NCBI GenBank assembly: GCA_964584665.1
Contig: CAZPAO010000007.1
Location: forward strand, 36,045 to 100,044
Source: DASUBN01 sp964584665
GTDB taxonomy: Bacteria; Pseudomonadota; Gammaproteobacteria; Natronospirales; REEB76
Length of the DNA stretch: 64,000 nt
Direction: 5' to 3'
Position 1 is the first letter of the stretch; every line of letters begins with the position of its first letter. Positions 9,939 to 20,378 of this stretch are shown here, in pieces. Made by a program: the position numbers and the translations under genes. A model generated the notes under the pieces. The model was not told where the DNA came from. It made no database searches and saw only the letters and a list, made by a program, of their open reading frames with translations.

Positions 9939-10820
9939 TTACGCGTTCTCGGCCTCTTGGGGGGCCGGTTGGCGCGTGAGGGTCGCCAGGATGCCGGCGA
10001 GCTTGTCGCGCATCTCGCGGCGATCCACGATGAGGTCGATGGCGCCGTGCTCCACCAGGAACTCGCTGCGCTGGAAGCCCTCCGGCAGGGTCTCGCGCAC
10101 GGTCTGCTCGATGACACGCTGGCCGGCGAAGCCGATGAGGGCCTTGGGCTCCGCCACATTCACGTCGCCCAGCATGGCGAGGCTCGCGGACACGCCGCCG
10201 GTGGTGGGATCGGTCATGACCGAGATGAAGGGCACGCCGGCCTTGGCGAGCTTCGCCAGGGCCGCGCTGGTCTTGGCCATCTGCATCAGGGAGATCAGCG
10301 CCTCCTGCATTCGCGCCCCGCCGCTGGCGGAGAAGCACACCAAGGGAGCACCCTCCTCCAGGGCCGCGTCGGCGGCGCGCACGAAGCGCTCGCCCACCAC
10401 GGAACCCATGGAACCGCCCATGTACTTGAACTCGAAGGCGCAGGCCACGATGCGCATGCCCTTCAGCCGGCCCTTCATGGCGACGAGCGCGTCCTTCTCG
10501 CCGGTGGCCTTCTGGGCTGCGGTGATGCGGTCCTTGTACTTCTTGCTGTCCTTGAACTTGAGCACGTCCACCGGCTCGATGTTGGCGCCGATCTCGGCGC
10601 CGGAGCCTGCATCCAGGAAGAACTCCAGGCGCTGGCGCGCGCCGAGACGCATGTGGTGGTTGCACTTGGGGCAGACGTAGAGGTTGCGCTCCACTTCGGC
10701 GCGGTACAGCACCGAGTTGCATTCGTCGCATTTGGTCCACAGGCCCTCGGGCACGCTGCGCCGGCTGGCGCGGCCTTCGGTGTTGATGCGGGAGGGGACG
10801 AGTTTCTTGAACCAGTTCAT
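9939..10820 (-). CDS. accD: acetyl-CoA carboxylase carboxyltransferase subunit beta
   Basis: Beta subunit of the carboxyltransferase half of acetyl-CoA carboxylase, which with AccA moves carboxyl from biotin to acetyl-CoA in the first step of fatty acid synthesis. The N-terminal zinc ribbon has Cys31, Cys34, Cys50 and Cys53. The crotonase-like core contains GGARMQEALISLMQM and TTGGVSASLAMLGD. The protein has 293 residues. It starts 7 bases after trpA ends, so it is probably co-transcribed with the tryptophan genes. Confidence 0.97.
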   Translation of the reverse strand: MNWFKKLVPSRINTEGRASRRSVPEGLWTKCDECNSVLYRAEVERNLYVCPKCNHHMRLGARQRLEFFLDAGSGAEIGANIEPVDVLKFKDSKKYKDRITAAQKATGEKDALVAMKGRLKGMRIVACAFEFKYMGGSMGSVVGERFVRAADAALEEGAPLVCFSASGGARMQEALISLMQMAKTSAALAKLAKAGVPFISVMTDPTTGGVSASLAMLGDVNVAEPKALIGFAGQRVIEQTVRETLPEGFQRSEFLVEHGAIDLIVDRREMRDKLAGILATLTRQPAPQEAENA

Positions 10821-10827
10821 GCGGACC

Positions 10828-11642
10828 TCAGTTGTTGGCGCGGGCGGCGTCCATGGCCTGACGCAACCCGGCGACGAAACCCTGCACTTCGGCGGTCATG
10901 CGCGCGGCATCGCCCTTGTGCTCGGCGATGCGGCTCACCACCGCGCTGCCGACTATCACCGCATCCGCCGCACCGGCCAGTGCCGCCGCGGTGGCCGCAT
11001 CGCGCACCCCGAAGCCCACGCCCACCGGCAGCGGAGTCAGGCCGCGCAACTTGCCGAGCCGCTCACGGACCGCATCCAGGTCCAGGCTGGCCGCGCCGGT
11101 GACACCCTTCAGGGACACATAATAGACGAAGCCGGAGGCGGTTTCCGTGATGCGCCGGGCACGCGCCATATCGGTGGTGGGCGCCAGCAGGAAGATGGGG
11201 TCGAGGCCTTTGGCGCGCAACAGCCCCGCCAGGGGCTCCGCTTCCTCAGGCGGCATGTCCACTGTCAGCACCCCGTCCACTCCGGCGGCCGCTGCGGCGG
11301 CAGCGAAGGCCTCAGCGCCCATCGCCTCCACCGGATTGAGGTAACCCATGAGGATCACCGGCGTATCCCGATCCTGGGCGCGGAACTCCCGCGCCATGGC
11401 GAGCACGTCTTTCAAGGTCACGCCATTCTTGAGTGCCCGTTCATGGGCTGCCTGGATCACCGGGCCGTCTGCGCTCGGATCCGAGAACGGCACGCCGAGT
11501 TCCAGCGCATCGGCGCCAGCCTTCACCAGGGCATGCATCAGCGGCACGGTGGACTCTCGACCCGGGTCGCCGGCTGCGATGTAGGGCACGAGCGCGGTGC
11601 GACGTTCGGTCTTCAGTTCGGCGAACCGCGTGGAGAGGCGAC

Positions 11643-11646
<4 letters not shown>
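10828..11646 (-). CDS. trpA: tryptophan synthase alpha chain
   Basis: TIM-barrel subunit that cleaves indole-3-glycerol phosphate to indole and glyceraldehyde 3-phosphate and channels indole to TrpB. The catalytic region ALELGVPFSDPSADGP supplies the conserved Glu and Asp. The start is taken at MSRLSTRFAELK (11646), whose ATG overlaps the trpB TGA as ATGA. The longer frame would run into trpB. The protein has 272 residues, a normal length. Translational coupling with trpB fits the need for equal subunits. Confidence 0.97.
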
Positions 11647-12858
<1,212 letters not shown>

Positions 12859-12875
<17 letters not shown>

Positions 12876-13485
12876 CGTTCACCTCGTGCACGAAGGCGGT
12901 CATCTTGCCCTCGTCCTTGATGCCGGGCGCGGACTCGACGCCGCTGGAGACGTCCACGCCATAGGGCCGCACGATGCGGATGGCGGTGGCGACGTTGCCG
13001 GGATTCAAACCGCCCGCCAGGATCAGCGGCGGACCGTCCACCTTGGGGAGCGAGGCCCAGTCGAAACTCACACCGGTGCCGCCGCTCTGTCCGGCGGCAT
13101 GGCTGTCAAGCAAGAGGGCCGCAGCGCCTGCATGGCGGCGGGTGTATTCGGCCACGTCAGCCTGGCTGCCCATGGGCACCGCCTTTATATAAGGCCGGTT
13201 GAAACCCCGGCAGAATTCCGCGGGCTCGCCGCCGTGGAACTGGAGCAACTCGACACGCACGCCGTCCAGCACCTGCTGCACCTGCTCAGCGCTGGGATCC
13301 AGGAACAGGGCGGTCACGGTGACGAAGGCCGGAAGGCTCGCCACCAGGGTGCGCGCCTGCTCCACGCTCACGTGCCGCGGGCTCTTGGGATAGAACACGA
13401 GGCCGACGGCATCCACGCCGAGGCGCGCCGCCGCGACGGTGTCCTCCACCCGTGTCATGCCGCAGACTTTTACCCTGACCCGCAC
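12859..13485 (-). CDS. trpF: phosphoribosylanthranilate isomerase
   Basis: TIM-barrel isomerase that converts N-(5-phosphoribosyl)anthranilate to CdRP, the third step of tryptophan synthesis. VKVCGMTR near the N-terminus holds the catalytic Cys, and the phosphate-binding LAGGLNPGNV and GVDVSSGVE follow. The protein has 208 residues. The start is GTG at 13485 with AGGAG 7 bases upstream; the nearby ATG is out of frame. trpD, trpE and trpC are not in the window, so the pathway is split as in pseudomonads and xanthomonads. Confidence 0.95.
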
Positions 13486-13500
13486 CGCATCGCTCCTAGA

Positions 13501-14301
13501 CTAGGGATTCGAGAGGTTATCAGAAAACAACGCCCCGACCGGCACCGGTATTCCATACTCGGGGGGATATCGCACCGCCACGAGGCTGAGACCGTTGGGC
13601 GGAGCGGTCACGCCGCCGAGGCCGCGGTCGCGGCCTTCCAGCACCTCGCGCGCCCAATCCGGCGCCCGTTTGCCCTCGCCCACGGCGATCAGGACTCCGG
13701 CGATGTTCCGCACCATGTGATGGAGGAACCCGTCCGCCAGGGCGTCGATGACGATGCGTTCGCCCTCGCGGCGCACGTCGAGGCGCGTGAGGTTGCGCAC
13801 CGGCTGCTTGGCCTGGCAGTCGACGGAACGGAATGCGGAGAAGTCATGCTTGCCTATGAGGTGGCGTGCGGACGCCTGCATGTGCGCTACCTCCAGCGGC
13901 CGGTGGGTCCAGGTGAGTTCGTCGCGCCCCAGGGCCGGGCGCGTGTCGCGGTTCAGGATCACGTAGCGATACTGGCGCGCGGTGGCCTTGAAGCGCGCGT
14001 TGAAGGTCTCCGGCACTTCCTTCACCCAGCCCGCCGCCACGTCCGGCGGCAGGTTGGAGTTGGTGCCGAGCAGCCAGCCGCGCAGTTCACGTCGGGCTTC
14101 CGTGTCGAAGTGGATAACCTGGCCCGTGGCGTGCACGCCGGCGTCGGTGCGGCCCGCGCAGGTGACCGCGACCGGGTGGTCCGCCACCTTGGCGAGCGCC
14201 TCCTCCACCGCTGCCTGCACGGTGCGTCCGGGGTGAGGCTGGCTCTGCCAGCCCATGAAGGCGGAGCCGTCGTATTCGATGCCGAGTGCGAGACGCGTCA
14301 T
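13501..14301 (-). CDS. truA: tRNA pseudouridine38-40 synthase
   Basis: Forms pseudouridine at positions 38-40 of the tRNA anticodon stem. The catalytic Asp lies in CAGRTDAGVHATGQV, and GIEYDGSAFMGWQ marks the N-terminal fold. I start it at MTRLALGIEYDG (14301, 266 residues), as in relatives, rather than 9 codons upstream. A perfect GC hairpin separates it from fimV. It is followed closely by trpF, the usual fimV-truA-trpF order. Confidence 0.95.
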   Translation of the reverse strand: MTRLALGIEYDGSAFMGWQSQPHPGRTVQAAVEEALAKVADHPVAVTCAGRTDAGVHATGQVIHFDTEARRELRGWLLGTNSNLPPDVAAGWVKEVPETFNARFKATARQYRYVILNRDTRPALGRDELTWTHRPLEVAHMQASARHLIGKHDFSAFRSVDCQAKQPVRNLTRLDVRREGERIVIDALADGFLHHMVRNIAGVLIAVGEGKRAPDWAREVLEGRDRGLGGVTAPPNGLSLVAVRYPPEYGIPVPVGALFSDNLSNP

Positions 14302-14319
14302 GCGGGCCCCGAAATGATT

Positions 14320-14345
14320 CCGCCGCATCCTCGCGGATGCGGCGG
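14320..14345 (-). repeat. perfect 11-bp hairpin with GNRA tetraloop between fimV and truA
   Basis: Two 11-base arms (CCGCCGCATCC and its exact complement) flank the tetraloop GCGA as read on the minus coding strand. The sequence after it, AATCATTTCGG, has no U-tract, so it is a weak terminator at best. It may pause polymerase, or protect the 3' end of fimV mRNA or the 5' end of truA mRNA. The rest of the 84-base gap 14302-14385 holds nothing recognisable. Confidence 0.6.
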
Positions 14346-14385
14346 CATGGTCTGGACAGCCCGGTCGCGCCGGGCGGGATCGGCG

Positions 14386-17124
14386 TCAGGAGACGTGTTT
14401 GATCAGTTCCTGCGCTTCCTGTTTCTGCTGCGCGTTGCCCTCGGCGATCACCTCTTCGAGGATGCTCTTGGCGCCATCGGGATCGCCCATGTCGATGTAG
14501 GCACGAGCCAGATCCAGCTTGGTGCCGATCTCGCTCATGCTGCTGCCACCGGCCGCAGGTTCCTCGGCGGCGGCGCTGCCGAGATCCATGCTGAGGTCGT
14601 CCGCGGGAGCCGGGGGCTTGGGCGGGCGGATGGCGAGGGTCTTGTCGTCTTCCTCGGCAGGCGACTCCGGCTGGGCCGGGACGTTGGTGTTCACGAACGA
14701 GGCCAGATCGTTCAGGGCCTTGTCGAACTCCACCTGGGAATCGGTGCCGAAATCGGTGGCCACGGTAGGCTCGTCGGTGCCGAGCGAGGGCGCGGCCTTC
14801 TCCACGCCGCCCTGCTTGGCAGGGGTCGGCTCGAAGTTGAGGTCGCCCAGGTCGAACTCCATGCCGCCTTCTGCGGCCGGGGCAGGCGCCGGAGCTTCCT
14901 CCGCCGGGGCCGGAGCCGCAGCGGGCTCGATGTCCGGCAGGGAGAAGTCCATGAGGTTGTCGTCCGCCGGCGCGGGAGCCGGTGCCGGGGCTTCGGGGAT
15001 GGGATCCGCACCGGCGCTGGTGAAGGCGCCGCCCAGAGCGTCGAGGTCGCTCACCACGGTGTCGGTGCCGCCGCCGTCGAGGGCGATGTCCACCGCGCCG
15101 CCGCCCGCCGAGGCGCCGGAGGCGCTGAACAGCGGTTCATCCGGGGCCACCTGGCGGCCCATGATCGCGACGCTCTCCCAATCCTTGTCCGTGCCGCCGC
15201 CCATGGACTGACGCAGCTTCTTCGCTTCGTTGACGAAGTTGGCCTTGTCACCGGCGGTGAAGAACACTTCCAGCAGCTTGATCTGCACCGGGCGCGAGTC
15301 GGGGTTCTGGCGCAAGGTCTTGCGCAGCACGTCCGCGGCCTGGTCGTAGAGACCGTAGGCCATGTGGAAATCTGCTTCCGCCATGGGGTCAGACACGTCG
15401 AGCTGCGAACCGCCCGCCGGTGCGTTGCCCACCATGGTGTCGCCCATGGGCGCCGGAGGCGGCGAGGCCATGAGCATGGTCTTGTCGCTGTCGCCTGCGA
15501 TCTCGGTAGGCGGCTCCGCGAGCACGGTGCGGTCCTGCGACTCGGAGGACGAAGTCTTCTTGGCCTTGTTGCGTGTGCGCGTGGTGGAGGACGCGGCTTC
15601 GGTGGCGTCACCGCCCACCTGCTCCTGCTTCATCCAGTCGGCCTTGATGCGGCTCGGGCTGGAGCTGGCGCCGGAGGCAGAAGCCTTGCGCTTCTTCACC
15701 ATCACCACCACCAGCACGATGATGGCGAGGGCTATCAGCGCCCCCAACACGTAGACGTTGAAGATCATGTCCATGATGCCGCCGCCGGATTCCTGGGCGG
15801 GCTGCGACGCGGACTTCGCCGGCGCGGGCACGATGGGCTTGGGCAGCGGGATGTTGGTGGCGGGCGGCGGCGCGAGGCTCGGCGCGGCGTTCTGCTGCGC
15901 GGCCTGCTGCTGCACATTGGCCAGGGAATTGCTGTTGACCGCGAGCGGCGCCTGGTTGGCGGGCGCAGGCGCGGGAGCCGGCGCGACCGCCGTGCTCTTG
16001 CCGTTCTTGCCGGCGGACTTGGACGGCTTCACGGGCGTCTCGCCGCTGCCTTCGGTGGCGGCACCCGGGACCTGGGCGCTGCTCTCGGCGGCGGAACCCG
16101 GCGCCACGAGCTGCAGGGCCGGCGACGTGGATGCGGCGGTGGCGGCGTTGGGCGCGGCCTCGACGGCGCGGTTCTCGCGCCAGGCCTGCATCTGCGCGCG
16201 CACTTCGTTGTTGGCGTCGGTCACGCTCACGGCCTGCGCGTCGGAGGCGGTGGGCATGCGCAGGATGTAGCCCGACTTCATGCGGTTGATATTGCTGCGC
16301 ATGAACACTTCGGGGTTCGCCTGGTAGATGGCGATCATCATCTGGTTCAGCGTCACGCCTTCCGGACGCACCGACCTGGCGATGCTGGAGAGCGTGTCGC
16401 CGCGGTGAATCGGTCCGTAATTCGTGCCAAGCGCCCGTTGTGCGGGCGCCTGCTCGACGGAGGGCGCGGGAGCCGGCGGCGGCGAAGCCGTGGGCTCGGG
16501 TGTCGCCTCTGCAGGAGCGGGTTGCTGTTGCGGCGCCGCGGCGACTTCCGCCGGCGCCTGCTGCTGTGCGGGAGCCTGCTCGGCGGGTGCGACGACTTCA
16601 GCAGACGCGCTGGAAGGCTGCATCGCGGGAGCGGGGACCGGCACGGGGACTGGAGCCGCGGCGACGGGCGCCGGTGCGGCGGGCTGGGCGGCCTGCTGCG
16701 CGGGAGCGGAAGCGGCGTTCGCGGTCTGGAAGGCCGGCGGGTTGAGCAGCACCGTGTATTCGCGGATCAGCTCGCCGTTGTTCCAGTTCGCATCCAGCAG
16801 GAAATCCAGGAACGGTTCACGCACCGCCTGGTTGCTGGTGATGTGCACGTAGGAAGTGCCGTCGGGATTGCGCACAACCAGGAACTGCAGCTGGCTGAGC
16901 ACTTCAGGACGGTCGAGACCAGCCTGGCTGAACTGGCTCAAGCCCGCGAGTTTCACGTCGAGACTGTCCAGTTCGTCGCTGGTGGCGCCGATCACCGGGA
17001 TGTCCGCGTTGAACTTGTCGTTGAGGGCGGAGTTGAGTTTGATCTCTCCCAAGCCGAGCGCGTTCGCCGCCATAGGCAGCGCCGCTGACACCAAGGCCAG
17101 AAGAACCTTCAACTTCTTGCTCAT
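14386..17124 (-). CDS. fimV: FimV/HubP-like polar peptidoglycan-binding protein
   Basis: Large inner-membrane protein of the FimV/HubP/TspA family, which organises the cell pole and is needed for type IV pilus twitching in relatives. In order: signal peptide at residues 1-24 (MSKKLKVLLALVSAALPMAA), a conserved N-terminal domain, a Pro/Ala/Gln linker, a LysM domain (about 232-290, with GDTLSSIARSV), a second low-complexity linker, one membrane helix near 455-478, an acidic cytoplasmic region, and the C-terminal FimV TPR domain in the last 50 residues. The ATG at 17124 has GGGGGAGAAG upstream; the TTG 18 bases before it is ignored. A FimX-like gene at 26 kb makes a pilus link plausible. Confidence 0.92.
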   Translation of the reverse strand: MSKKLKVLLALVSAALPMAANALGLGEIKLNSALNDKFNADIPVIGATSDELDSLDVKLAGLSQFSQAGLDRPEVLSQLQFLVVRNPDGTSYVHITSNQAVREPFLDFLLDANWNNGELIREYTVLLNPPAFQTANAASAPAQQAAQPAAPAPVAAAPVPVPVPAPAMQPSSASAEVVAPAEQAPAQQQAPAEVAAAPQQQPAPAEATPEPTASPPPAPAPSVEQAPAQRALGTNYGPIHRGDTLSSIARSVRPEGVTLNQMMIAIYQANPEVFMRSNINRMKSGYILRMPTASDAQAVSVTDANNEVRAQMQAWRENRAVEAAPNAATAASTSPALQLVAPGSAAESSAQVPGAATEGSGETPVKPSKSAGKNGKSTAVAPAPAPAPANQAPLAVNSNSLANVQQQAAQQNAAPSLAPPPATNIPLPKPIVPAPAKSASQPAQESGGGIMDMIFNVYVLGALIALAIIVLVVVMVKKRKASASGASSSPSRIKADWMKQEQVGGDATEAASSTTRTRNKAKKTSSSESQDRTVLAEPPTEIAGDSDKTMLMASPPPAPMGDTMVGNAPAGGSQLDVSDPMAEADFHMAYGLYDQAADVLRKTLRQNPDSRPVQIKLLEVFFTAGDKANFVNEAKKLRQSMGGGTDKDWESVAIMGRQVAPDEPLFSASGASAGGGAVDIALDGGGTDTVVSDLDALGGAFTSAGADPIPEAPAPAPAPADDNLMDFSLPDIEPAAAPAPAEEAPAPAPAAEGGMEFDLGDLNFEPTPAKQGGVEKAAPSLGTDEPTVATDFGTDSQVEFDKALNDLASFVNTNVPAQPESPAEEDDKTLAIRPPKPPAPADDLSMDLGSAAAEEPAAGGSSMSEIGTKLDLARAYIDMGDPDGAKSILEEVIAEGNAQQKQEAQELIKHVS

Positions 17125-17146
17125 TACTTTCTTCTCCCCCAACCCT

Positions 17147-17174
17147 CCCGTCCCCCAAGGGCTCGGGGGCCGGG
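17147..17174 (-). repeat. GC-rich hairpin in the fimV leader
   Basis: CCCG-x-CCCCC and GGGGG-x-CGGG form nine G-C pairs around one mismatch and an 8-base loop. It lies 22 bases upstream of the fimV ATG, between the asd stop and the Shine-Dalgarno sequence. There is no U-tract, so a leader structure or an asd/fimV pause site is more likely than a terminator. Confidence 0.45.
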
Positions 17175-17228
17175 TTTAGGACCCTGAAAAGCTCAGAACA
17201 CTCTTTACAATGATGGGCTAACTATAGC

Positions 17229-18248
17229 TTATAAATAGGTTTTCACCAATAACTCGGCTATCTGGATGCTGTTCAGGGCGGCCCCCTTCCGGATGTTGTC
17301 AGACACCACCCAGAGGTCCACCCCCCGGGGGTGGCTGAGATCCTCCCGGATACGGCCCACATAGACCGGGTCCCGGCCGGAGGCCTCGGTCACCGGCGTG
17401 GGGTACCCCCCGGGCTTCCGCTCGTCCAGGACCACAACCCCTGGGGCCTTGGCCAACAAGGCACGGACCTCCCCTGCCCCGATCTTGTTACGGGTCTCTA
17501 TATGGATGGCCTCGGAATGGCCATAGAAGACCGGCACCCGGACGCAGGTGGCGTTCACCTGGATGGCCGGGTCCAGGATCTTCTGGGTCTCCCATACCAT
17601 CTTCATCTCTTCCCGGGTGTAGCCGTTGTCCTGGAACTCGTCCACCTGGGGCAGCACGTTGAAGGCGATCTGCTTGGGGAACTTGCCGCCTTTCTCAAGG
17701 GGCTTGCCGTTGAGCAGGAGTGCCGTCTCCCGCGCCAGGCTCTCGATGGCCTGGCGGCCGGCACCGGACACGGCCTGATAGGTGGCGACGTTGATGCGCT
17801 CGATGACGGCGGCATCGTGGATGGGTTTCAGGGCCACCACCATCTGCATGGTGCTGCAGTTGGGGTTGGCGATGATGCCACGGGCCTTGTAGCCGGCCAG
17901 TGCCTGCGGGTTCACCTCCGTCACCACCAGTGGCACGTCCGCCTCGTTGCGGAAACGGGAGGTGTTGTCGATGACCACGCAGCCGGCCGCCGCGGCCTTG
18001 GGCGCGTACTGCTCCGAGACCTTGGCGCCGGCGGAGAAGAGGCCGATCTGCGCCTGGGCAAAGTCGAACCCGGCGAGGTCCTGCACCACCACGTCACGGC
18101 CTGCGAACTCCACGCGGCTGCCGGCTGAGCGTTCGCTCGCCAGCGCATACAGCTTGCCCACCGGGAACTTGCGCTCCGCCAGGATCTCGAGCAGAGCGGT
18201 GCCCACGGCACCCGTCGCTCCCACCACCGCAACATCGAAGGTCTTCAC
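17229..18248 (-). CDS. asd: aspartate-semialdehyde dehydrogenase
   Basis: NADPH-dependent enzyme that reduces aspartyl phosphate to aspartate semialdehyde, the branch point to lysine, diaminopimelate, threonine and methionine. The Rossmann motif VVGATGAVGTALL is at the N-terminus, and the catalytic Cys lies in ANPNCSTMQM. The protein has 339 residues. It begins with GTG (MKTFDVAVVG) behind a GGAG Shine-Dalgarno sequence. The position upstream of fimV and truA matches other Gammaproteobacteria. Confidence 0.97.
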   Translation of the reverse strand: MKTFDVAVVGATGAVGTALLEILAERKFPVGKLYALASERSAGSRVEFAGRDVVVQDLAGFDFAQAQIGLFSAGAKVSEQYAPKAAAAGCVVIDNTSRFRNEADVPLVVTEVNPQALAGYKARGIIANPNCSTMQMVVALKPIHDAAVIERINVATYQAVSGAGRQAIESLARETALLLNGKPLEKGGKFPKQIAFNVLPQVDEFQDNGYTREEMKMVWETQKILDPAIQVNATCVRVPVFYGHSEAIHIETRNKIGAGEVRALLAKAPGVVVLDERKPGGYPTPVTEASGRDPVYVGRIREDLSHPRGVDLWVVSDNIRKGAALNSIQIAELLVKTYL

Positions 18249-18281
18249 GCGGACTCCATATCTATATGTTGAGCCGTGCGC

Positions 18282-19385
18282 TCAGCGCGCGGCGGAAGGC
18301 GGTATGGGCTTGAGGGGCGGCACCACGTCCGCGTTCTGGGCCCGGTGCCGCAAGGCATGGTCCATGAGTGTCAAGGCCAGCATCGCCTCGGCGATGGGCA
18401 CGGCGCGGATGCCTACCACCGGGTCATGGCGCCCGGTGACGCTCACTTCCGTGGCGTGGCCCTGCACGTCCACCGTGTCGCCGCTCAGGCGGATGCTGGA
18501 AGCAGGCTTGATGGCGAGACTCACCAGGATCTCCTGGCCGGTGGAGATGCCGCCGAGGATGCCGCCCGCATGGTTGCTTAAGAAGCCTCGCGGCGATAGG
18601 GCGTCCCGGTGCTCGCTGCCCTTCTGTGTGACGACGCCGAAACCGGAACCGATCTCCACGCCTTTCACGGCGTTGATGCCCATCATGGCGCGGGCGAGGT
18701 CGGCATCGAGCTTGTCGAACACCGGCTCGCCCCAACCCGGCGGCACGCCGGTGGCGGACACGGTGACGCGCGCGCCGATGGAATCACCGGACTTGCGCAG
18801 CGCATCCACATAGCTCTCCAGTTCCGCTACGCGCGCGGGATCGGCGCAGAAGAACGGATTGCCGTCCACGGCCGCGAGGTCCTTCACATCGAGGCTGAGA
18901 GGGCCGAGTTGCGCGAGCCAGCCGCGTACCTCCACGCCGAAACGCTCACGCAGGTATTTGCGCGCGATGGCGCCCGCTGCCACGCGCATCACCGTCTCCC
19001 GTGCCGAGGCGCGCCCGCCGCCGCGATGGTCGCGGCGACCGTACTTCATGAGATAGGCGTAGTCGGCATGGCCGGGACGGAACTTGTCCTGGATGGATTC
19101 GTAGTCCTTAGACCTTGCATCCGTGTTCTCTATCAGCAGGCCGATCGGCGTGCCGGTGGTGATGCCCTCGAACACACCCGAGAGGATCTTCACCGTGTCG
19201 GCTTCGTGGCGTTGCGAGGTGTGGCGGGAGGTGCCAGTGCGGCGCCGGTCCACGTCCGGCTGGATGTCGCTCTCCGCGAGCGCGAGGCCCGGCGGGCAGC
19301 CATCCACGATGCAACCGAGCGCCGGACCATGGCTCTCGCCGAAGGTCGTGACGCTGAAGATATGCCCGAAGGTGTTACCGGACAC
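18282..19385 (-). CDS. aroC: chorismate synthase
   Basis: Last enzyme of the shikimate pathway: converts EPSP to chorismate with reduced FMN. The start is GTG at 19385, giving the invariant N-terminus (M)SGNTFGHIFSVTTFGESHG. Further motifs are RRTGTSRHTSQRHE and GGRASARETVMRVAAGAIA. The protein has 367 residues. The start lies inside the end of prmB (11-base overlap), so translation is probably coupled. It supplies the tryptophan branch encoded downstream. Confidence 0.97.
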   Translation of the reverse strand: MSGNTFGHIFSVTTFGESHGPALGCIVDGCPPGLALAESDIQPDVDRRRTGTSRHTSQRHEADTVKILSGVFEGITTGTPIGLLIENTDARSKDYESIQDKFRPGHADYAYLMKYGRRDHRGGGRASARETVMRVAAGAIARKYLRERFGVEVRGWLAQLGPLSLDVKDLAAVDGNPFFCADPARVAELESYVDALRKSGDSIGARVTVSATGVPPGWGEPVFDKLDADLARAMMGINAVKGVEIGSGFGVVTQKGSEHRDALSPRGFLSNHAGGILGGISTGQEILVSLAIKPASSIRLSGDTVDVQGHATEVSVTGRHDPVVGIRAVPIAEAMLALTLMDHALRHRAQNADVVPPLKPIPPSAAR

Positions 19386-20307
19386 GCGCCGCCTTCTTCT
19401 GGGGTTTGACCGCGCCGAGTTGGTCCGCGCGCAGCAGGAAGACTTCCGCCTGGCCACGCTCGAACTCGAGCCAGGTGAACGGCAGGTCGGGGTAAGCCTG
19501 CTCCAGCGCCCAGCGGCTGTTGCCCACTTCCACCACCAGGATACCGTCCTGCGCGAGGTAGCGCGGTGCATCCGCGAGGATGCGGCGCACGATGTCTAGA
19601 CCGTCGTTGCCGGCGGCGAGACCGAGTTTCGGCTCGTGCTTGTGCTCGTCCGGCAGGGTCGCCATGTCCTCGGCGTCCACATAGGGCGGATTGCTCACGA
19701 TGATGTCGTAGGGCGCTTCTGGCAAGCCATTGAAGACGTCGGCTTTGTGCAGCAGTACTCGGTCCGCCACGTGCAGGCTTTCCACGTTCATGCGCGCCAC
19801 GTCCAGGGCGTCCTGTGAGAGGTCGGTAGCGTCCACCGCCGCATCGCCGAAGGCGTAGGCGCAAGCGATGGCGATGCAGCCGCTGCCGGTGCAGAGGTCC
19901 AGTACCCGTGTAACGCGTTCGGCCTCTACCCAGGGCTCGAAAGCCGCCTCGATCAGCTCGGCGATGGGCGAGCGCGGCACCAGCACCCGCTCATCCACGT
20001 AGAAATCCAACCCCGCGAAACGCGCCTTGTTGGTGATGTAGGCGTAGGGCTTGCGCTCCTCCACGCGGCGGCGCAAGAGATCATAGACCGCGCGCTTCTC
20101 CGCCTCCGTGAGCCGGCCGTCCAGCAACCAGGGCGGGATGTCGTGGCCGAGGGAGAGGCCGTGCAGCACCAGGTTCAAGGCCTCGTCCACGGCGTTGGAG
20201 GTGCCGTGCTCGAAGTGCAGCTTGGCGCGGTTGAACGCGCTCGCACCCCAGCGGACGAAGTCCTTGGGCGTGTCCAGGCGTGCGGAGATGTCCTCGAAAC
20301 GTTCCAT
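19375..20307 (-). CDS. prmB: ribosomal protein uL3 N5-glutamine methyltransferase
   Basis: SAM-dependent methyltransferase that methylates a glutamine of ribosomal protein L3. It has the class I SAM fold with LDLCTGSGCIAIACA and the catalytic NPPY motif in IIVSNPPYVDAEDM. The N-terminal domain PKDFVRWGASAFNRA and the downstream aroC gene separate it from PrmC, which usually lies next to prfA. I start at ATG 20307 (310 residues), 10 bases after GAGG. A TTG 9 bases upstream is too close to that site. Confidence 0.94.
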   Translation of the reverse strand: MERFEDISARLDTPKDFVRWGASAFNRAKLHFEHGTSNAVDEALNLVLHGLSLGHDIPPWLLDGRLTEAEKRAVYDLLRRRVEERKPYAYITNKARFAGLDFYVDERVLVPRSPIAELIEAAFEPWVEAERVTRVLDLCTGSGCIAIACAYAFGDAAVDATDLSQDALDVARMNVESLHVADRVLLHKADVFNGLPEAPYDIIVSNPPYVDAEDMATLPDEHKHEPKLGLAAGNDGLDIVRRILADAPRYLAQDGILVVEVGNSRWALEQAYPDLPFTWLEFERGQAEVFLLRADQLGAVKPQKKAARVR

Positions 20308-20362
20308 CGCGCTCAAACCTCGGGTCGGGAGACGCCTATGATAAAGGAGACCTACGCGCTGC

Positions 20363-20371
20363 TGTTATAAT
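20363..20371 (+). promoter_or_regulatory. extended -10 promoter abutting the SCO1 start
   Basis: TGTTATAAT is a perfect extended -10 (TG-N-TATAAT). The hexamer at 20366-20371 ends 7 bases before the ATG at 20379, so RNA should start at or beside the start codon. No -35 or Shine-Dalgarno sequence suits this gene; AAGGAG at 20344 is about 30 bases too far upstream. A leaderless mRNA is predicted. Confidence 0.6.
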
Positions 20372-20378
20372 TCCGCCC

